Shown here: positions 26,922-35,090 of the stretch, piece after piece
Layout: each line of letters starts with the position of its first letter
Numbering within the stretch: the stretch's first letter is position 1
Source: Spiractinospora alimapuensis
GTDB taxonomy: Bacteria; Actinomycetota; Actinomycetes; Streptosporangiales; Streptosporangiaceae
Assembly (NCBI RefSeq): GCF_018437505.1
Contig: NZ_CP072467.1
Coordinates: forward strand, 4,736,010-4,800,009
Length of the DNA stretch: 64,000 bases
Direction: 5' to 3'
The notes under the pieces: generated by a model
Told to the model about the DNA's origin: nothing
Seen by the model: only the letters and a program-made list of their open reading frames with translations
Database searches by the model: none
Position numbers and translations under genes: made by a program

Positions 26922-26958
26922 CGGCGACGTGGTGGAGTTCCGCTTCAACGTGTAGTCA
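26922..26958 (+). repeat. attR-like direct repeat of the ychF 3' end
   Basis: A perfect 37-bp copy of 17753-17789. The bases before it do not continue the ychF sequence, so it is an isolated gene end, as expected for an attachment-site duplicate. Confidence 0.85.
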
Positions 26959-27034
26959 TAGCGATGATCGCCTCGAAGCCTTCACCGGACCCGAGGCGAT
27001 CTCTCTATCTGTTGTCGGGCCGGCCGCGGGATGC

Positions 27035-28015
27035 TCAAATGTTCCCGTCGAGCGCGGCTCGTACTCGGCGCTCTTCGGCATCATCGAGGCCTGTCCGCCG
27101 TGCGCCACCGCGACGGTTCTCGTATGCGAGGGCGTCGCGCAACGTATCCAGAAGCGGCCGTGTCACCAAACCGTTCGCGCGTGCTCGAGTCGTGTCGAGA
27201 GTGGCGAAGCCGCGCCAGTCCGGTTTGTCGATCCACAGGGGCAGTGACGCGGGCCCCATCCAGCACCCGACGCCGAGTTCCGCGAGCCGTGCGGCGGGCA
27301 CGGGGCGGGCCGGCACCTGACTGCGTGCTGCCTGTGCCGAGACGGCGAGAACTTCCCCCAGGGAGATCGTGGGGCCGGTCGCGTTGAACACCCCGTCGAG
27401 GCGCTGTTCGGCCGCGGAGACGATCCACGCGGCCAGGTCGCGGACGTCGATCATGGCGCAGGGGAAGCCCGGGTCGTCCGGCACGATCACGTCGTCGCCG
27501 GTTGAGTGCGCGAACCTCCACGGCCAGTACCCGCTTCGGCCGGAGTCGTCGTCCGGTCCGCCGATCAATCCCGAGCGCACGATCGTCGAGGAGGAGCCAG
27601 CGGATCGGATCGCCGCCTCGCAGGCGACCTTGGACTCGCCGTAGCTCGACATGTCCTCCATGACGTCACCCTCGAGGGGAGCCCGCACGGCTGATCGTTC
27701 GTCCTGTTCCAGCGCGGAGAAGTCAGCGTAGACATTGCCGGACGAGACGAACACCCAGTGCGAGCAGTGGAGGTCCCGCACCGCGCGGCGAACCTGGCCG
27801 GGCTGCCGGGAGACATCGATGACCGCATCCCAGTGGTGCCCCCCGACAGGGGCCAAGCCCTGATCCTCGTCCCGGTCGGCCACGACCAGTTCGATCCCGT
27901 CAGGTGCGGGGTTGCTGCCGCGCGCTACGCAGGTCACCTCGTGGCCGCGTGCCGCAGCCGCCACGGCGATGTGGCGTCCGAGGAAGGCCGTACCGCCCAA
28001 TAGAAGAATCTCCAT
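27035..28015 (-). CDS. NAD-dependent epimerase/dehydratase-like protein
   Basis: 326 aa from the ATG at 28015 (MEILLLGGTAFLGRH). This is an extended SDR with Rossmann GGTAFLGRHI, HWVFVSSGNVYADF and the catalytic SSYGESK. C-terminal substrate-domain features include DVRDLAAWIVSA and GVFNATGPTISLGE. These resemble the mRNA-binding-protein/isoflavone-reductase-like epimerase group; the substrate is unknown. The frame is open upstream to 28162, but that part reads through the att-like remnant and has no SDR features. It is the only gene between the second and third ychF-end repeats. Confidence 0.88.
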   Translation of the reverse strand: MEILLLGGTAFLGRHIAVAAAARGHEVTCVARGSNPAPDGIELVVADRDEDQGLAPVGGHHWDAVIDVSRQPGQVRRAVRDLHCSHWVFVSSGNVYADFSALEQDERSAVRAPLEGDVMEDMSSYGESKVACEAAIRSAGSSSTIVRSGLIGGPDDDSGRSGYWPWRFAHSTGDDVIVPDDPGFPCAMIDVRDLAAWIVSAAEQRLDGVFNATGPTISLGEVLAVSAQAARSQVPARPVPAARLAELGVGCWMGPASLPLWIDKPDWRGFATLDTTRARANGLVTRPLLDTLRDALAYENRRGGARRTGLDDAEERRVRAALDGNI

Positions 28016-28144
28016 GGGCTCAGCCAACCACGACGACGCGTGTGATGCGGTGCCGTTCTGCCACGGGCAGACAGGCCGAGCCGCGGTGCTGAGCGCACTC
28101 ACTTCTTCACGTGGAGACGGTGAGATTGCCTCGAGACGGAGAGC

Positions 28145-28168
28145 GGTGGAGTTCCGCCTCACCGTGTA
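28145..28168 (+). repeat. Third, diverged ychF-end repeat
   Basis: 24 bp matching the ychF end (GGTGGAGTTCCGC...GTGTA) at 22 positions. In frame it would encode VEFRLTV-stop against VEFRFNV-stop in ychF. It suggests an older or related element that used the same target. Confidence 0.6.
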
Positions 28169-28264
28169 ATATCCCTGTGGCCAGGGGTTTCATTCTCTGG
28201 AGTGCGACGGCTGGCGTAGCCGGACATCCGGAGGCGGTGGTACGGCGCAATGGAGGCAAGCAGG

Positions 28265-28612
28265 ATGTCAGAGCACGACAGCTACATTTCCGGGGCGCCC
28301 GAGAAGTTCCGCCCGCTGCTCGAGCGGTTGCGCGGGGAACTCGCCGCCGCGCTCCCGGACGCGAGCGAGATCGTGAAGTACGACATGCCGGGGTTCCAGG
28401 TGGGGGATTCCATCGTCGCCGGCTATGCGGCCTTCAGCCGCCAGTGCGGCCTCTACGTGTCCCCCGGTGCCATCACGGCGCTCGCTGACGACATCGCCGC
28501 GGCCGGACTGAAGGCGACGAAGACCGGAGTCACGTTCACGGTGCGACAGCCGATCCCGGACGACCTCGCCCGCGAGCTCGCCCTCGCGTCTCGGCGCGAA
28601 CTCGGCGTCTGA
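28265..28612 (+). CDS. DUF1801 (YdhG-like) protein
   Basis: 115 aa. IVKYDMPGFQVGDSIVAGYAAFSRQCGLY and a C-terminal TKTGVTFTVRQPIPDDLARELA match the DUF1801/YdhG superfamily, whose members include frataxin-like iron-binding and stress proteins. The function here is undefined. The ATG at 28265 sits after GGAGGCAAGCAGG. It lies just outside the outermost ychF-end repeat and may be the first resident chromosomal gene there. Confidence 0.83.
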   Translation: MSEHDSYISGAPEKFRPLLERLRGELAAALPDASEIVKYDMPGFQVGDSIVAGYAAFSRQCGLYVSPGAITALADDIAAAGLKATKTGVTFTVRQPIPDDLARELALASRRELGV

Positions 28613-28713
28613 CGACAATCGCGAGGGCGTCCGACGTGAGTCGCGAACGTGTACCGCTCTGACGTCCAAGTCGATGCTCGTTCCAACCACCAGACCCCTC
28701 CTGGAGGCCCCCG

Positions 28714-29565
28714 ATGAGTAGTCCCGCAGCGCACGTCGTTCGGCGCGGCGCGGGTGTCCCACTGGTATTCGTGCACGGGCTTGGCGTCGACCACCGTCTC
28801 CTGCTCGACCTCGACGACGTGTTCGCCGAGACGGGGGAGTGGGAGCGGATCTACCTCGACCTGCCGGGTTTCGGGGAGACGCGCCCGCTCACCGGCCGGG
28901 GTGGTCTTCCCGATGTCGCGGACTGGCTGGACCAAGCGGTTGATGGGCTGATCGGCTCGACGCCGTTCGCGGTCGTGGGGAACTCGCTGGGTGGGCTGCT
29001 CGCGCGCGACCTCGTGGCTCGCCGACGGCGACAGTGCGTCGGTCTCGCGCTGCTCGCGCCGGTCGTCGACCCTCTCCGAGACCGTCGCGTGCTCCCCGAG
29101 GTCCGGGCCGTGGGCGAGGATCACGCATTGCTCCGGTCGCTATCGGCCGAGGACGCCGAAACGTACGCGGAGATGGCGGTCATCCAGTCCCGCGCGAACT
29201 GGGAACGGTTCCGCGTGGCGGCGCTCCCAGGCATTCGGGCGGCGGACGGCGACGCGATGCGGAGGATCGGGGAGCTGTACGCGTTGTCGGCCACGCCCGA
29301 CGACACGCTCGACGGGTTCGACCGGTCGACGTTGATCGTGGCGGGCAAGCAGGACACGGTTGTCGGCTACGTGGATCAGTGGACCCTGTCCCAGCGATTC
29401 GCCCGGGCCTCCTACGCCGTTCTCGACCAGGCCGGGCACAACGTGCACCTCGACCAGCCGGAAGTCGTGAGGGAGCTACTGCGCGACTGGTCGCGGCGGG
29501 TGGCGAGCGAACTGGGCGGTGCGCCGGTGGTCTCCCCGAGCGAGCACTTGCCGGTCTCTTCGTGA
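28714..29565 (+). CDS. Alpha/beta-hydrolase fold protein
   Basis: 283 aa. It has the oxyanion FVHGLG, the nucleophile elbow GNSLGG with Ser near residue 91, the acid in GKQDTVVG and the catalytic GHNVHLDQP. This is a complete catalytic triad of an esterase or haloperoxidase-like hydrolase. The substrate is unknown. A good AGGAG-type site (TCCTGGAGG) precedes the ATG. It is followed by a decayed PIN-domain gene. Confidence 0.9.
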   Translation: MSSPAAHVVRRGAGVPLVFVHGLGVDHRLLLDLDDVFAETGEWERIYLDLPGFGETRPLTGRGGLPDVADWLDQAVDGLIGSTPFAVVGNSLGGLLARDLVARRRRQCVGLALLAPVVDPLRDRRVLPEVRAVGEDHALLRSLSAEDAETYAEMAVIQSRANWERFRVAALPGIRAADGDAMRRIGELYALSATPDDTLDGFDRSTLIVAGKQDTVVGYVDQWTLSQRFARASYAVLDQAGHNVHLDQPEVVRELLRDWSRRVASELGGAPVVSPSEHLPVSS

Positions 29566-29570
29566 CCTGC

Positions 29571-29860
29571 CCTCCACAGGTCCTCGAGTTCCGCCACAGG
29601 GCGCGAACCCCCGAGGAGTACGCGCGGTATCGGGAGCGGATCTCGCTCGGGTTTCCGCTCGAAACCGCACCAGACGAACTCGCCGGTGCTCGACATGCAG
29701 AGCGCGCTGTGGAACGCGGGGCTGGTGCGGGCGGCTGGAGCGCTCGACATCCTCATCGCCGCCGACGCGTCGTGAACGACGCGACGGTACTGACCGCGAC
29801 GACGACCACATCGCGAATGCCTTCGACCCGCGGCATGAATACGTCGCCCCATCGAAGTAG
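29571..29860 (+). pseudogene. Decayed VapC-type PIN-domain toxin gene
   Basis: Three reading frames together resemble one PIN protein. They are TCPPQVLEFRHRARTPEEYA (frame 3), SPVLDMQSALWNAGLVRAAG then ALDILIAADAS with a stop (another frame), and DRDDDHIANAFDPRHEYVAP near the end. Homologous actinobacterial VapC proteins contain these pieces in this order. At least two frameshifts and a stop make it dead. The N-terminal part and any VapB partner are absent. Confidence 0.7.
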
Positions 29861-29961
29861 ACCGACGAAGGGGGAGCACGGGGGTACAGCTCAATTAGGG
29901 CGCGCGCTTGGGTTCGCCCAAAGCCGCGGTTGGAGTGTCCGGACCGATGGGGCGGTGCGGT

Positions 29962-30846
29962 CTACCGGTCCGTCGCCTCTCCGCGCAGCAGGTCGAGCGC
30001 CTCGGTGGCGACGAGCTCGGGCTCGGTCAGCGGGATCATGTGCCCGGAGTCGGGGGCGGGTACGAAAGTGGCCTGGCGGTTCCGGGACGCGGTCACACGG
30101 TGTGCGGCGACCAACGAACGTCGGATGGACCGATCGAGCCACGTGGACTTCTGCCCCGAGACCACGCGCATCGGGACGTCGTCGAGTGGGAGGGGGTTCT
30201 CCCTGAGCTCGCTCAGTCCCGGCGTCACGTGCCGTAACTCCTCGGAGGCGCTTCGCGCCGCGGACACCGAGGACGAGGCCTCCGCCACGGCTCGACCCAA
30301 AGCCCCGTCGAGGCCGGCGGCGGCCATCCGTGTGAGGGGCGCGAGCAGTCGGAGGCGAGCGAGCGGAACCATCGATGAGGCCTGCATTCGATCGGTCATC
30401 GTGGTGAGCCGCGAGAAGTACAGATCGGAGTGCTCGTCGGCCTGGTCCACGAGAACCACCCCGTGGACGGGTGACCCTCGTCGGGCCAGCCGCGCGGCGA
30501 CGGTGCGCACGACGGCGCCGCCCCAACTGTGACCGACCAGTACGAGCCGGTGGTGTGGGTACGCGGCGATGACCGATTCGAGGTCGTCGGCGAGACGTGC
30601 GAGGTCCCGCGGGGCGCCGTCCGGGTCGCTTCCCCCGAACCCCGCTCTCTCGTAGGCGACGACCCGGACGCGTTCGCCGAGGCGTTCGTGGACCGGCCCC
30701 CAGTACAGGCCGCTGAAGCCCAGCCCGGCCTCAAGCACGACCAGGTCGTTCCCCTCACCGCGAACCATCGTTCTGAGGTGACGGCCGTCCGGCGTCGTGA
30801 CGGACTCGTCGCGACCGAGCAGGTGCCGACCAGGGGGAGTTGGCAT
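29962..30846 (-). CDS. Alpha/beta hydrolase
   Basis: 294 aa from the ATG at 30846 (MPTPPGRHLLGRDESV). It has VVLEAGLGFSGLYW as oxyanion region, the nucleophile elbow GHSWGG, an acid in VVSGQKS and the late His in DSGHMIPLTEP. It is a lipase/esterase-like cytoplasmic hydrolase of unknown substrate. The frame is open far upstream to 31263 over the neighbouring gene, but only the part after 30846 resembles the family. It follows the NmrA-like gene on the same strand with a 199-nt gap. Confidence 0.87.
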   Translation of the reverse strand: MPTPPGRHLLGRDESVTTPDGRHLRTMVRGEGNDLVVLEAGLGFSGLYWGPVHERLGERVRVVAYERAGFGGSDPDGAPRDLARLADDLESVIAAYPHHRLVLVGHSWGGAVVRTVAARLARRGSPVHGVVLVDQADEHSDLYFSRLTTMTDRMQASSMVPLARLRLLAPLTRMAAAGLDGALGRAVAEASSSVSAARSASEELRHVTPGLSELRENPLPLDDVPMRVVSGQKSTWLDRSIRRSLVAAHRVTASRNRQATFVPAPDSGHMIPLTEPELVATEALDLLRGEATDR

Positions 30847-31045
30847 CGAACCCCGCGCTTTCACCAAGGAGTACCGGGCAGAACAGCCCAAGACTATTCG
30901 GTGGAGCCGTACACGCGACATGTCGGAACTTGTCGTGAGTCGGGAGCCGCGGCGGTATGGCGCGCGACACGGGCGAAGACCACGGTGACGACGGGTGCCT
31001 TCTCGACTCCGTCTACGAAGAAGCCCACGCGCAGGGTCGTGGCCC

Positions 31046-31702
31046 TCATGGAGTGGTGCCCTGTGCGCGCGGTCGGCCACGGCGCAGCCCGTAGGAGCGT
31101 CCCACGGCATCGTCGTCGCCCGCCAGCGCGACCAGCGCGTGCGCGAGATCTTCCCGGTGCACGCTCGTCGTGGCGTTGCGCTCGGCCAGCAGGCGGTAGT
31201 CGGTCCGGGCGCCGTCGGTGAGGTAGCCCGGCCGCACGATCGTCCACGCGTGCGACGAGGCACTGCTCCGGAGCACGCGCTCCATCGCCTCGATGTCGTC
31301 GTAGACGCGGGGAGTGAGCCGGCGGACGAAGCCCCGGAGCGCGCGGAACCACAATGGTTCGCCCGCCCCCGACGTGTACGCGGGGGACGCCGACGTCACG
31401 ACGATTCTCGGGATCTCTGCGTTGGTCATGGCGGCGAGCAGGTTCGCCGTCCCCGGCTCGCACACCGGCTCACCCGGCCGGTCGGGCCGCATGCCGATGG
31501 ACGAGACCACCGCGTCCGCACCGTGGGGCAGGACCAGGTCCGCGTCGTTCACCACGTCGGCGATCTGTGCCTCGACGCCTTCGGGCGCTTCGAAGCGCGC
31601 GCGGTCGCGGACCAGTGCCGTCACACGATGCCCCGCGACCAGCGCTTGGTTCACCACCCTGCGCCCGGTCGCCCCCGACGCTCCCGCAACCACGATGTGC
31701 AC
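31046..31702 (-). CDS. NAD(P)H-binding NmrA-like protein
   Basis: 218 aa. MHIVVAGASGATGRRVVNQALV (Rossmann), ALVRDRARF, DAVVSSIGM, RIVVTSASPAYT and WTIVRPGYLTDG mark an atypical SDR of the NAD(P)-binding SDR_a5 type (biliverdin-reductase-B/NmrA-like). The ATG at 31702 follows GGAAGGAGT. It is divergent from a PadR regulator with a 74-nt gap, the usual arrangement of a PadR repressor and its target. Confidence 0.88.
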   Translation of the reverse strand: MHIVVAGASGATGRRVVNQALVAGHRVTALVRDRARFEAPEGVEAQIADVVNDADLVLPHGADAVVSSIGMRPDRPGEPVCEPGTANLLAAMTNAEIPRIVVTSASPAYTSGAGEPLWFRALRGFVRRLTPRVYDDIEAMERVLRSSASSHAWTIVRPGYLTDGARTDYRLLAERNATTSVHREDLAHALVALAGDDDAVGRSYGLRRGRPRAQGTTP

Positions 31703-31776
31703 GATCGACTCCTTCCAGATTCGCTAGTCAAACTGTACTACGCTGATCATGGGAGTCCCCGGTGGAGGGAGCGAAC

Positions 31777-32331
31777 ATGTCAGCCGCCAAGTTGTTGGTG
31801 CTCGGGGCGGTGATCGAGCACGGGAGTGCTCACGGGTACCAGGTGCGCAAAGACGTGGAGTCCTGGCGCGCCGACCTCTGGGGCGGCATCGGGCAGGGAT
31901 CGATCTACCACGCACTCCGACGATTGACGGCCGAAGGACTGCTCGCCCACGCCGGCGAGGAGACGCCGGCGGCGGCCCCGGCGCGCACGATGTATCGCGC
32001 GACGTCCGAAGGGCGACGGGCGTTCGTCGAGTTGCTCGAACGGATGCTCGCCAGCGACAGTTGCACCCCCGGCGAGACCATGGCGGCGATCGGGTTCCTC
32101 ACGACACTGACCCGCCAGAGAGCACTCGAGATCCTCGGGCGCCGCGTCGCGGCATACCGGTCGAAACGGGACCGTATCGCGAAGGAGTACGAGCGTTCAC
32201 CCGACGCAGAGTGGGGCCACCACATCGAGGCCGTCCGCTTCTGGATCCGCTCCGCCGACGCGGAGGTCGACTTCACGACAGACCTGATCGATCGACTGCG
32301 TTCGGGGGAGTACGTGATGGCCGGCGACTAG
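31777..32331 (+). CDS. PadR-family transcriptional regulator
   Basis: 184 aa. The winged helix LLVLGAVIEHGSAHGYQVRKDVESW, GSIYHALRRLTAEGLL and YRATSEGRRAF are standard PadR. The C-terminal Vir_AT-type helical domain follows. The ATG at 31777 lies after GGAGGGA. It probably represses the divergent NmrA-like gene. TAGT (31725-31728) and ACTA (31737-31740) in the gap could be half-sites of its operator, but the match is too short to be sure. Confidence 0.9.
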   Translation: MSAAKLLVLGAVIEHGSAHGYQVRKDVESWRADLWGGIGQGSIYHALRRLTAEGLLAHAGEETPAAAPARTMYRATSEGRRAFVELLERMLASDSCTPGETMAAIGFLTTLTRQRALEILGRRVAAYRSKRDRIAKEYERSPDAEWGHHIEAVRFWIRSADAEVDFTTDLIDRLRSGEYVMAGD

Positions 32332-32666
32332 ACGGTGCCGGGCAGACGTCCGGTCCCAGTCGCCGGAAACGACCGCCGGGACCTCGGCCCCGGCCGACGG
32401 TCCTGGCCCTCTCCACCATGCTGAGCGGCACTCATGGGTCCCGGACTGGCTCCAGCAGCTCCGGGTGGATGGGGATGCAGCGGCGCCGTTGTCCGTCGGC
32501 CCGGACCGGGCTCGGATGAGTCCATGCTCCCGCTGACTCTCTCACTGGCGTTCAGGGTCGACGACCCCGATTGTCGATGCACCCTCACGGAGGGCGTGGT
32601 GGGCAGGCGCCCTCGTACGCGTACTCTGTCCGGGGCCACGTCTACGGCGAGAATCGAGGGCGCCCG
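32332..32666. other. Gap without recognisable gene
   Basis: 335 nt after padR. I see no plausible coding frame, repeat or strong promoter; only a GAGGG ribosome site at the far end serves the next gene. Confidence 0.5.
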
Positions 32667-33218
32667 GTGGTGACGGACTTCGCACGGGACCACGCGTTCT
32701 CCATCGCGTGGTTCGGGCTGATGACCATGGTGTGGCTGGGCTGGGCCCAAGAGGATCCCCCCGCCTCGTGGCGATGGCGACTGGGCCTCGGGTCCGGTGT
32801 CGGAGTCGTGCTGGCGGGGCTCTTCGGGCTCGCAGTGGCCCTGCGCTGGAGCGAGCCGTCCGCGCTCGACGGCCAGTACCACTGGTTCGGTGTCCTGGTC
32901 GCGGCCGAGGTGGTCGCCGCCGGGGTGGGCTGCCTCCTCCTCGCGCTGCGTGGACGGAGCCGCTGGATGGCGTGGTGGGTGGCCGTGGTCGTCGCGGCGC
33001 ACTTCGTCCCCCTGGCTGCCCTGCTCCAAGACGTGTCGGTCGCGGCCCTGGGACTCGTTCAGGGAGTCGGTCTGGCGTGGTTGGTTCCGCGCCTGCGCGG
33101 GAGCGACATCTCGACCAGCCGCTATGTCGGACCGGTCATGGGCGTGGCCCTCCTGGGCTTCGCGCTGGTCTCGGCCGGCGTCTTCCTCGTCGAGTACGGG
33201 GTCCCGTGGTCGTCGTAG
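32667..33218 (+). CDS. Polytopic membrane protein, unknown function
   Basis: About 183 aa from GTG 32667 (or 32670), after GAGGG. Five hydrophobic segments are visible: FSIAWFGLMTMVWLGWA, GVGVVLAGLFGLAVAL, FGVLVAAEVVAAGVGCLLLAL, WMAWWVAVVVAAHFVPLAALL and VGPVMGVALLGFALVSAGVFLV. No motif gives a function. The frame is open further upstream, but that part is unlike a membrane protein. Confidence 0.7.
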   Translation: MVTDFARDHAFSIAWFGLMTMVWLGWAQEDPPASWRWRLGLGSGVGVVLAGLFGLAVALRWSEPSALDGQYHWFGVLVAAEVVAAGVGCLLLALRGRSRWMAWWVAVVVAAHFVPLAALLQDVSVAALGLVQGVGLAWLVPRLRGSDISTSRYVGPVMGVALLGFALVSAGVFLVEYGVPWSS

Positions 33219-33481
33219 GTGTCGGAGTGGTGTCGCCCGGGTGAATCCCGGATCCACATCCCCTGTGGTTGCTGGATTTCTCCGCTGTATCGGCCACTCC
33301 CGGATATCGTGATCAGTGCTGGTCAACGGGTGGCGGTGGCCGCCCCGTTGGGCTGTGAGACTTCACTCCCGTCCCGCCGCGCCCTGGGAAACTAGTGCGC
33401 ATTGGGGGTGTTTGGCCCTACCTTGTCCGGGTTGATTCGTGCAGCGCGGCACGATCCGATCTACCTGGAGTACGTACGTCG

Positions 33482-35059
33482 ATGAGCAGCAGACACCCAG
33501 CGCAGGACCATCGTGTCGACCCTGGGTGGGGGCTGTTCAACACGGTCGTGATCACCGCGGCGATCACCGGGCTGCTCGCCTACCCGCTCGCGCCGCGCCC
33601 CTACGATCTCGGTCGCGAGGTCGTCGGTGACCAGGAGCTCGCGCGCAACGTGTGGGTGGGGATGGAGGGAGACCGGGTCGGCTACCACGGTCTGGCGGTC
33701 GCGACTGTGGAACGGCTCCAGGAGGACCAGACCCACGTACGCGGGGCCGGCCTGGGGACCGAGGGAACCGCAGGCGAGCCCGTGGCGCCGGACACGCGCA
33801 TGGCCGCCAGCCCCATCGCGGGCGTGCTGCCGGGGATGATCCTCGCGGACATGGTCGAGCGCGACGAAGTGGCGCTCGACTCCACCGTGGGGGACCTGCT
33901 GCCCGAGCTCGACCCGGCCGATCCCGACCTCACGGACGTCACCATGGAGGAGCTCGGTACGCACACCTCCGGAGTGACCTGGACCGAAGCCCCGCTGCCG
34001 AACCAGTTGTGGGACCTGGCGACCAAACAGCCCTCGGACAAACCACGCTCGGTGTCGCACTTCCTGGAACGGGTCTCCACCGAGGCCGAGGTCGACGACG
34101 AGCGGCGCGGGGAGCGGGAGTACTCCCACACCGGGCTCAACCTGCTCGGACACGCGCTCGCCGCCGCAGCGGACCAGGAGTACGCCGACCTCGCGCGCGA
34201 ACGGATCTTCGCCCCGCTCGGGATGGAGGACACCGAGGTGTGGACGACGGCCACCGGTTGGTCACCGCCCCTGGTGCACGACGCCGACGTGGGGCGCCCG
34301 ATCCGCTTCACCAGCACCGAGGCCGACGGGCCGGCGGAGGGGCTGGTGACCACCGCCGCCGACCTCTCCTCACTGGTGAAGGCGATGATCGACGGCAGCG
34401 CCCCGGGCCACTCCGCGGCACTGCCCCGAACCGGCGACCCACGGGAGGGACCACAGCACGGGTTGGGCTGGCAGATCGAGAAGGTCGGCGACCACCTGAT
34501 CACGACCTACGGTGGGACCGCGTCCCGCAACGGCCACGCGGCCTGGATCGCGTTCTCCGGAAACCGGGGAGCGGTGGTCATGTCCAACACCCACCGCGGG
34601 GCGGAGGACATCACGCTGCGGCTGATGGGGGTGCGGGATCCGGACCGCGACGACAACCGGCAGGTGTTGCTCAGCTCCTGGGCCACCGTCCTGCCGACCC
34701 TGCTCCCGAGCGTGGCAGTACTCGCCTTCGCGCTGCGCCGGCGCCCAGGAGTCCGCTGGCGTCGCCAGACCGACCGGGCTGGTCTGGTCGCCTACTCGGC
34801 CATCGCGTCGTCCATCCTGACCTACACCTACCTGGTGGGATTCTGGCACCGGGTCCCGCCCTGGGTGTGGATCCTCGGCGTGGTCCTGACGGCGCTCGCC
34901 ATCGCTCTCGGCGTGCGCCGCTGGCCGGATCTCCCCGCCGTCCGAGGACCCCGCCGATGGCTGCGCCGACTCCTCCTCATCCCGATCACACTCGGGGCCC
35001 TGGGCGCGGTCCTCCTCCTCGGCCCCATGGCGGCCGACATGACGTCCAGCGTGCCGTAG
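33482..35059 (+). CDS. Membrane beta-lactamase-fold protein lacking catalytic motifs
   Basis: 525 aa from ATG 33482. An N-terminal helix precedes a beta-lactamase/class-C-like domain recognisable from ILADMVERDEVALDSTVGDLLPE, ELGTHTSGV, RERIFAPLGMEDTEVW and LGWQIEK. Three C-terminal TM helices follow. The SxxK lysine is absent (the aligned stretch is AASPIAGVLPG), YxN reads YSHTG, and the third motif is YGGTASRNG. It is therefore probably not a serine hydrolase. A binding or scaffold role in the cell envelope is possible. Confidence 0.85.
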   Translation: MSSRHPAQDHRVDPGWGLFNTVVITAAITGLLAYPLAPRPYDLGREVVGDQELARNVWVGMEGDRVGYHGLAVATVERLQEDQTHVRGAGLGTEGTAGEPVAPDTRMAASPIAGVLPGMILADMVERDEVALDSTVGDLLPELDPADPDLTDVTMEELGTHTSGVTWTEAPLPNQLWDLATKQPSDKPRSVSHFLERVSTEAEVDDERRGEREYSHTGLNLLGHALAAAADQEYADLARERIFAPLGMEDTEVWTTATGWSPPLVHDADVGRPIRFTSTEADGPAEGLVTTAADLSSLVKAMIDGSAPGHSAALPRTGDPREGPQHGLGWQIEKVGDHLITTYGGTASRNGHAAWIAFSGNRGAVVMSNTHRGAEDITLRLMGVRDPDRDDNRQVLLSSWATVLPTLLPSVAVLAFALRRRPGVRWRRQTDRAGLVAYSAIASSILTYTYLVGFWHRVPPWVWILGVVLTALAIALGVRRWPDLPAVRGPRRWLRRLLLIPITLGALGAVLLLGPMAADMTSSVP

Positions 35060-35070
35060 GAGAGGAGAAG

Positions 35071-35090
35071 CCCCGAATGGTCAGTCGGGG
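35071..35090. terminator. Small hairpin between convergent genes
   Basis: CCCCGA (35071-35076) pairs with TCGGGG (35085-35090), with a TG/CA pair inside. It overlaps the stop of the minus-strand gene and follows the plus-strand stop at 35059. Terminator function is likely but the hairpin is short. Confidence 0.5.

Larger units (their letters stand above)
17790..26958. mobile_element. Genomic island integrated at ychF, no integrase left
   Basis: About 9.2 kb bounded by the 37-bp repeats. It holds a split SDR gene, a TetR gene, an ISL3 composite transposon with an NmrA/TetR cargo, an IS481 element, a split TipA-like regulator gene and a DUF2268 protease. No integrase, excisionase or conjugation gene is complete inside. 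It is therefore either a decayed element or a cis-mobilisable one that needs an integrase from elsewhere. GC looks lower than in the flanking core genes. Confidence 0.75.

Noticed and set aside
28016-28162. Upstream extension of the epimerase gene
   Set aside because: It reads through the ychF-end remnant and lacks SDR features. The Rossmann motif begins directly at the ATG at 28015.
30847-31263. Upstream extension of the alpha/beta hydrolase, antisense-free but overlapping the NmrA-like gene
   Set aside because: It has low-complexity Arg/Pro composition and overlaps the better-supported NmrA-like gene in another frame.
31725-31740. TAGT-N8-ACTA as a PadR operator
   Set aside because: Four-base arms are too short to call. 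It is mentioned only as a possibility in the PadR entry.
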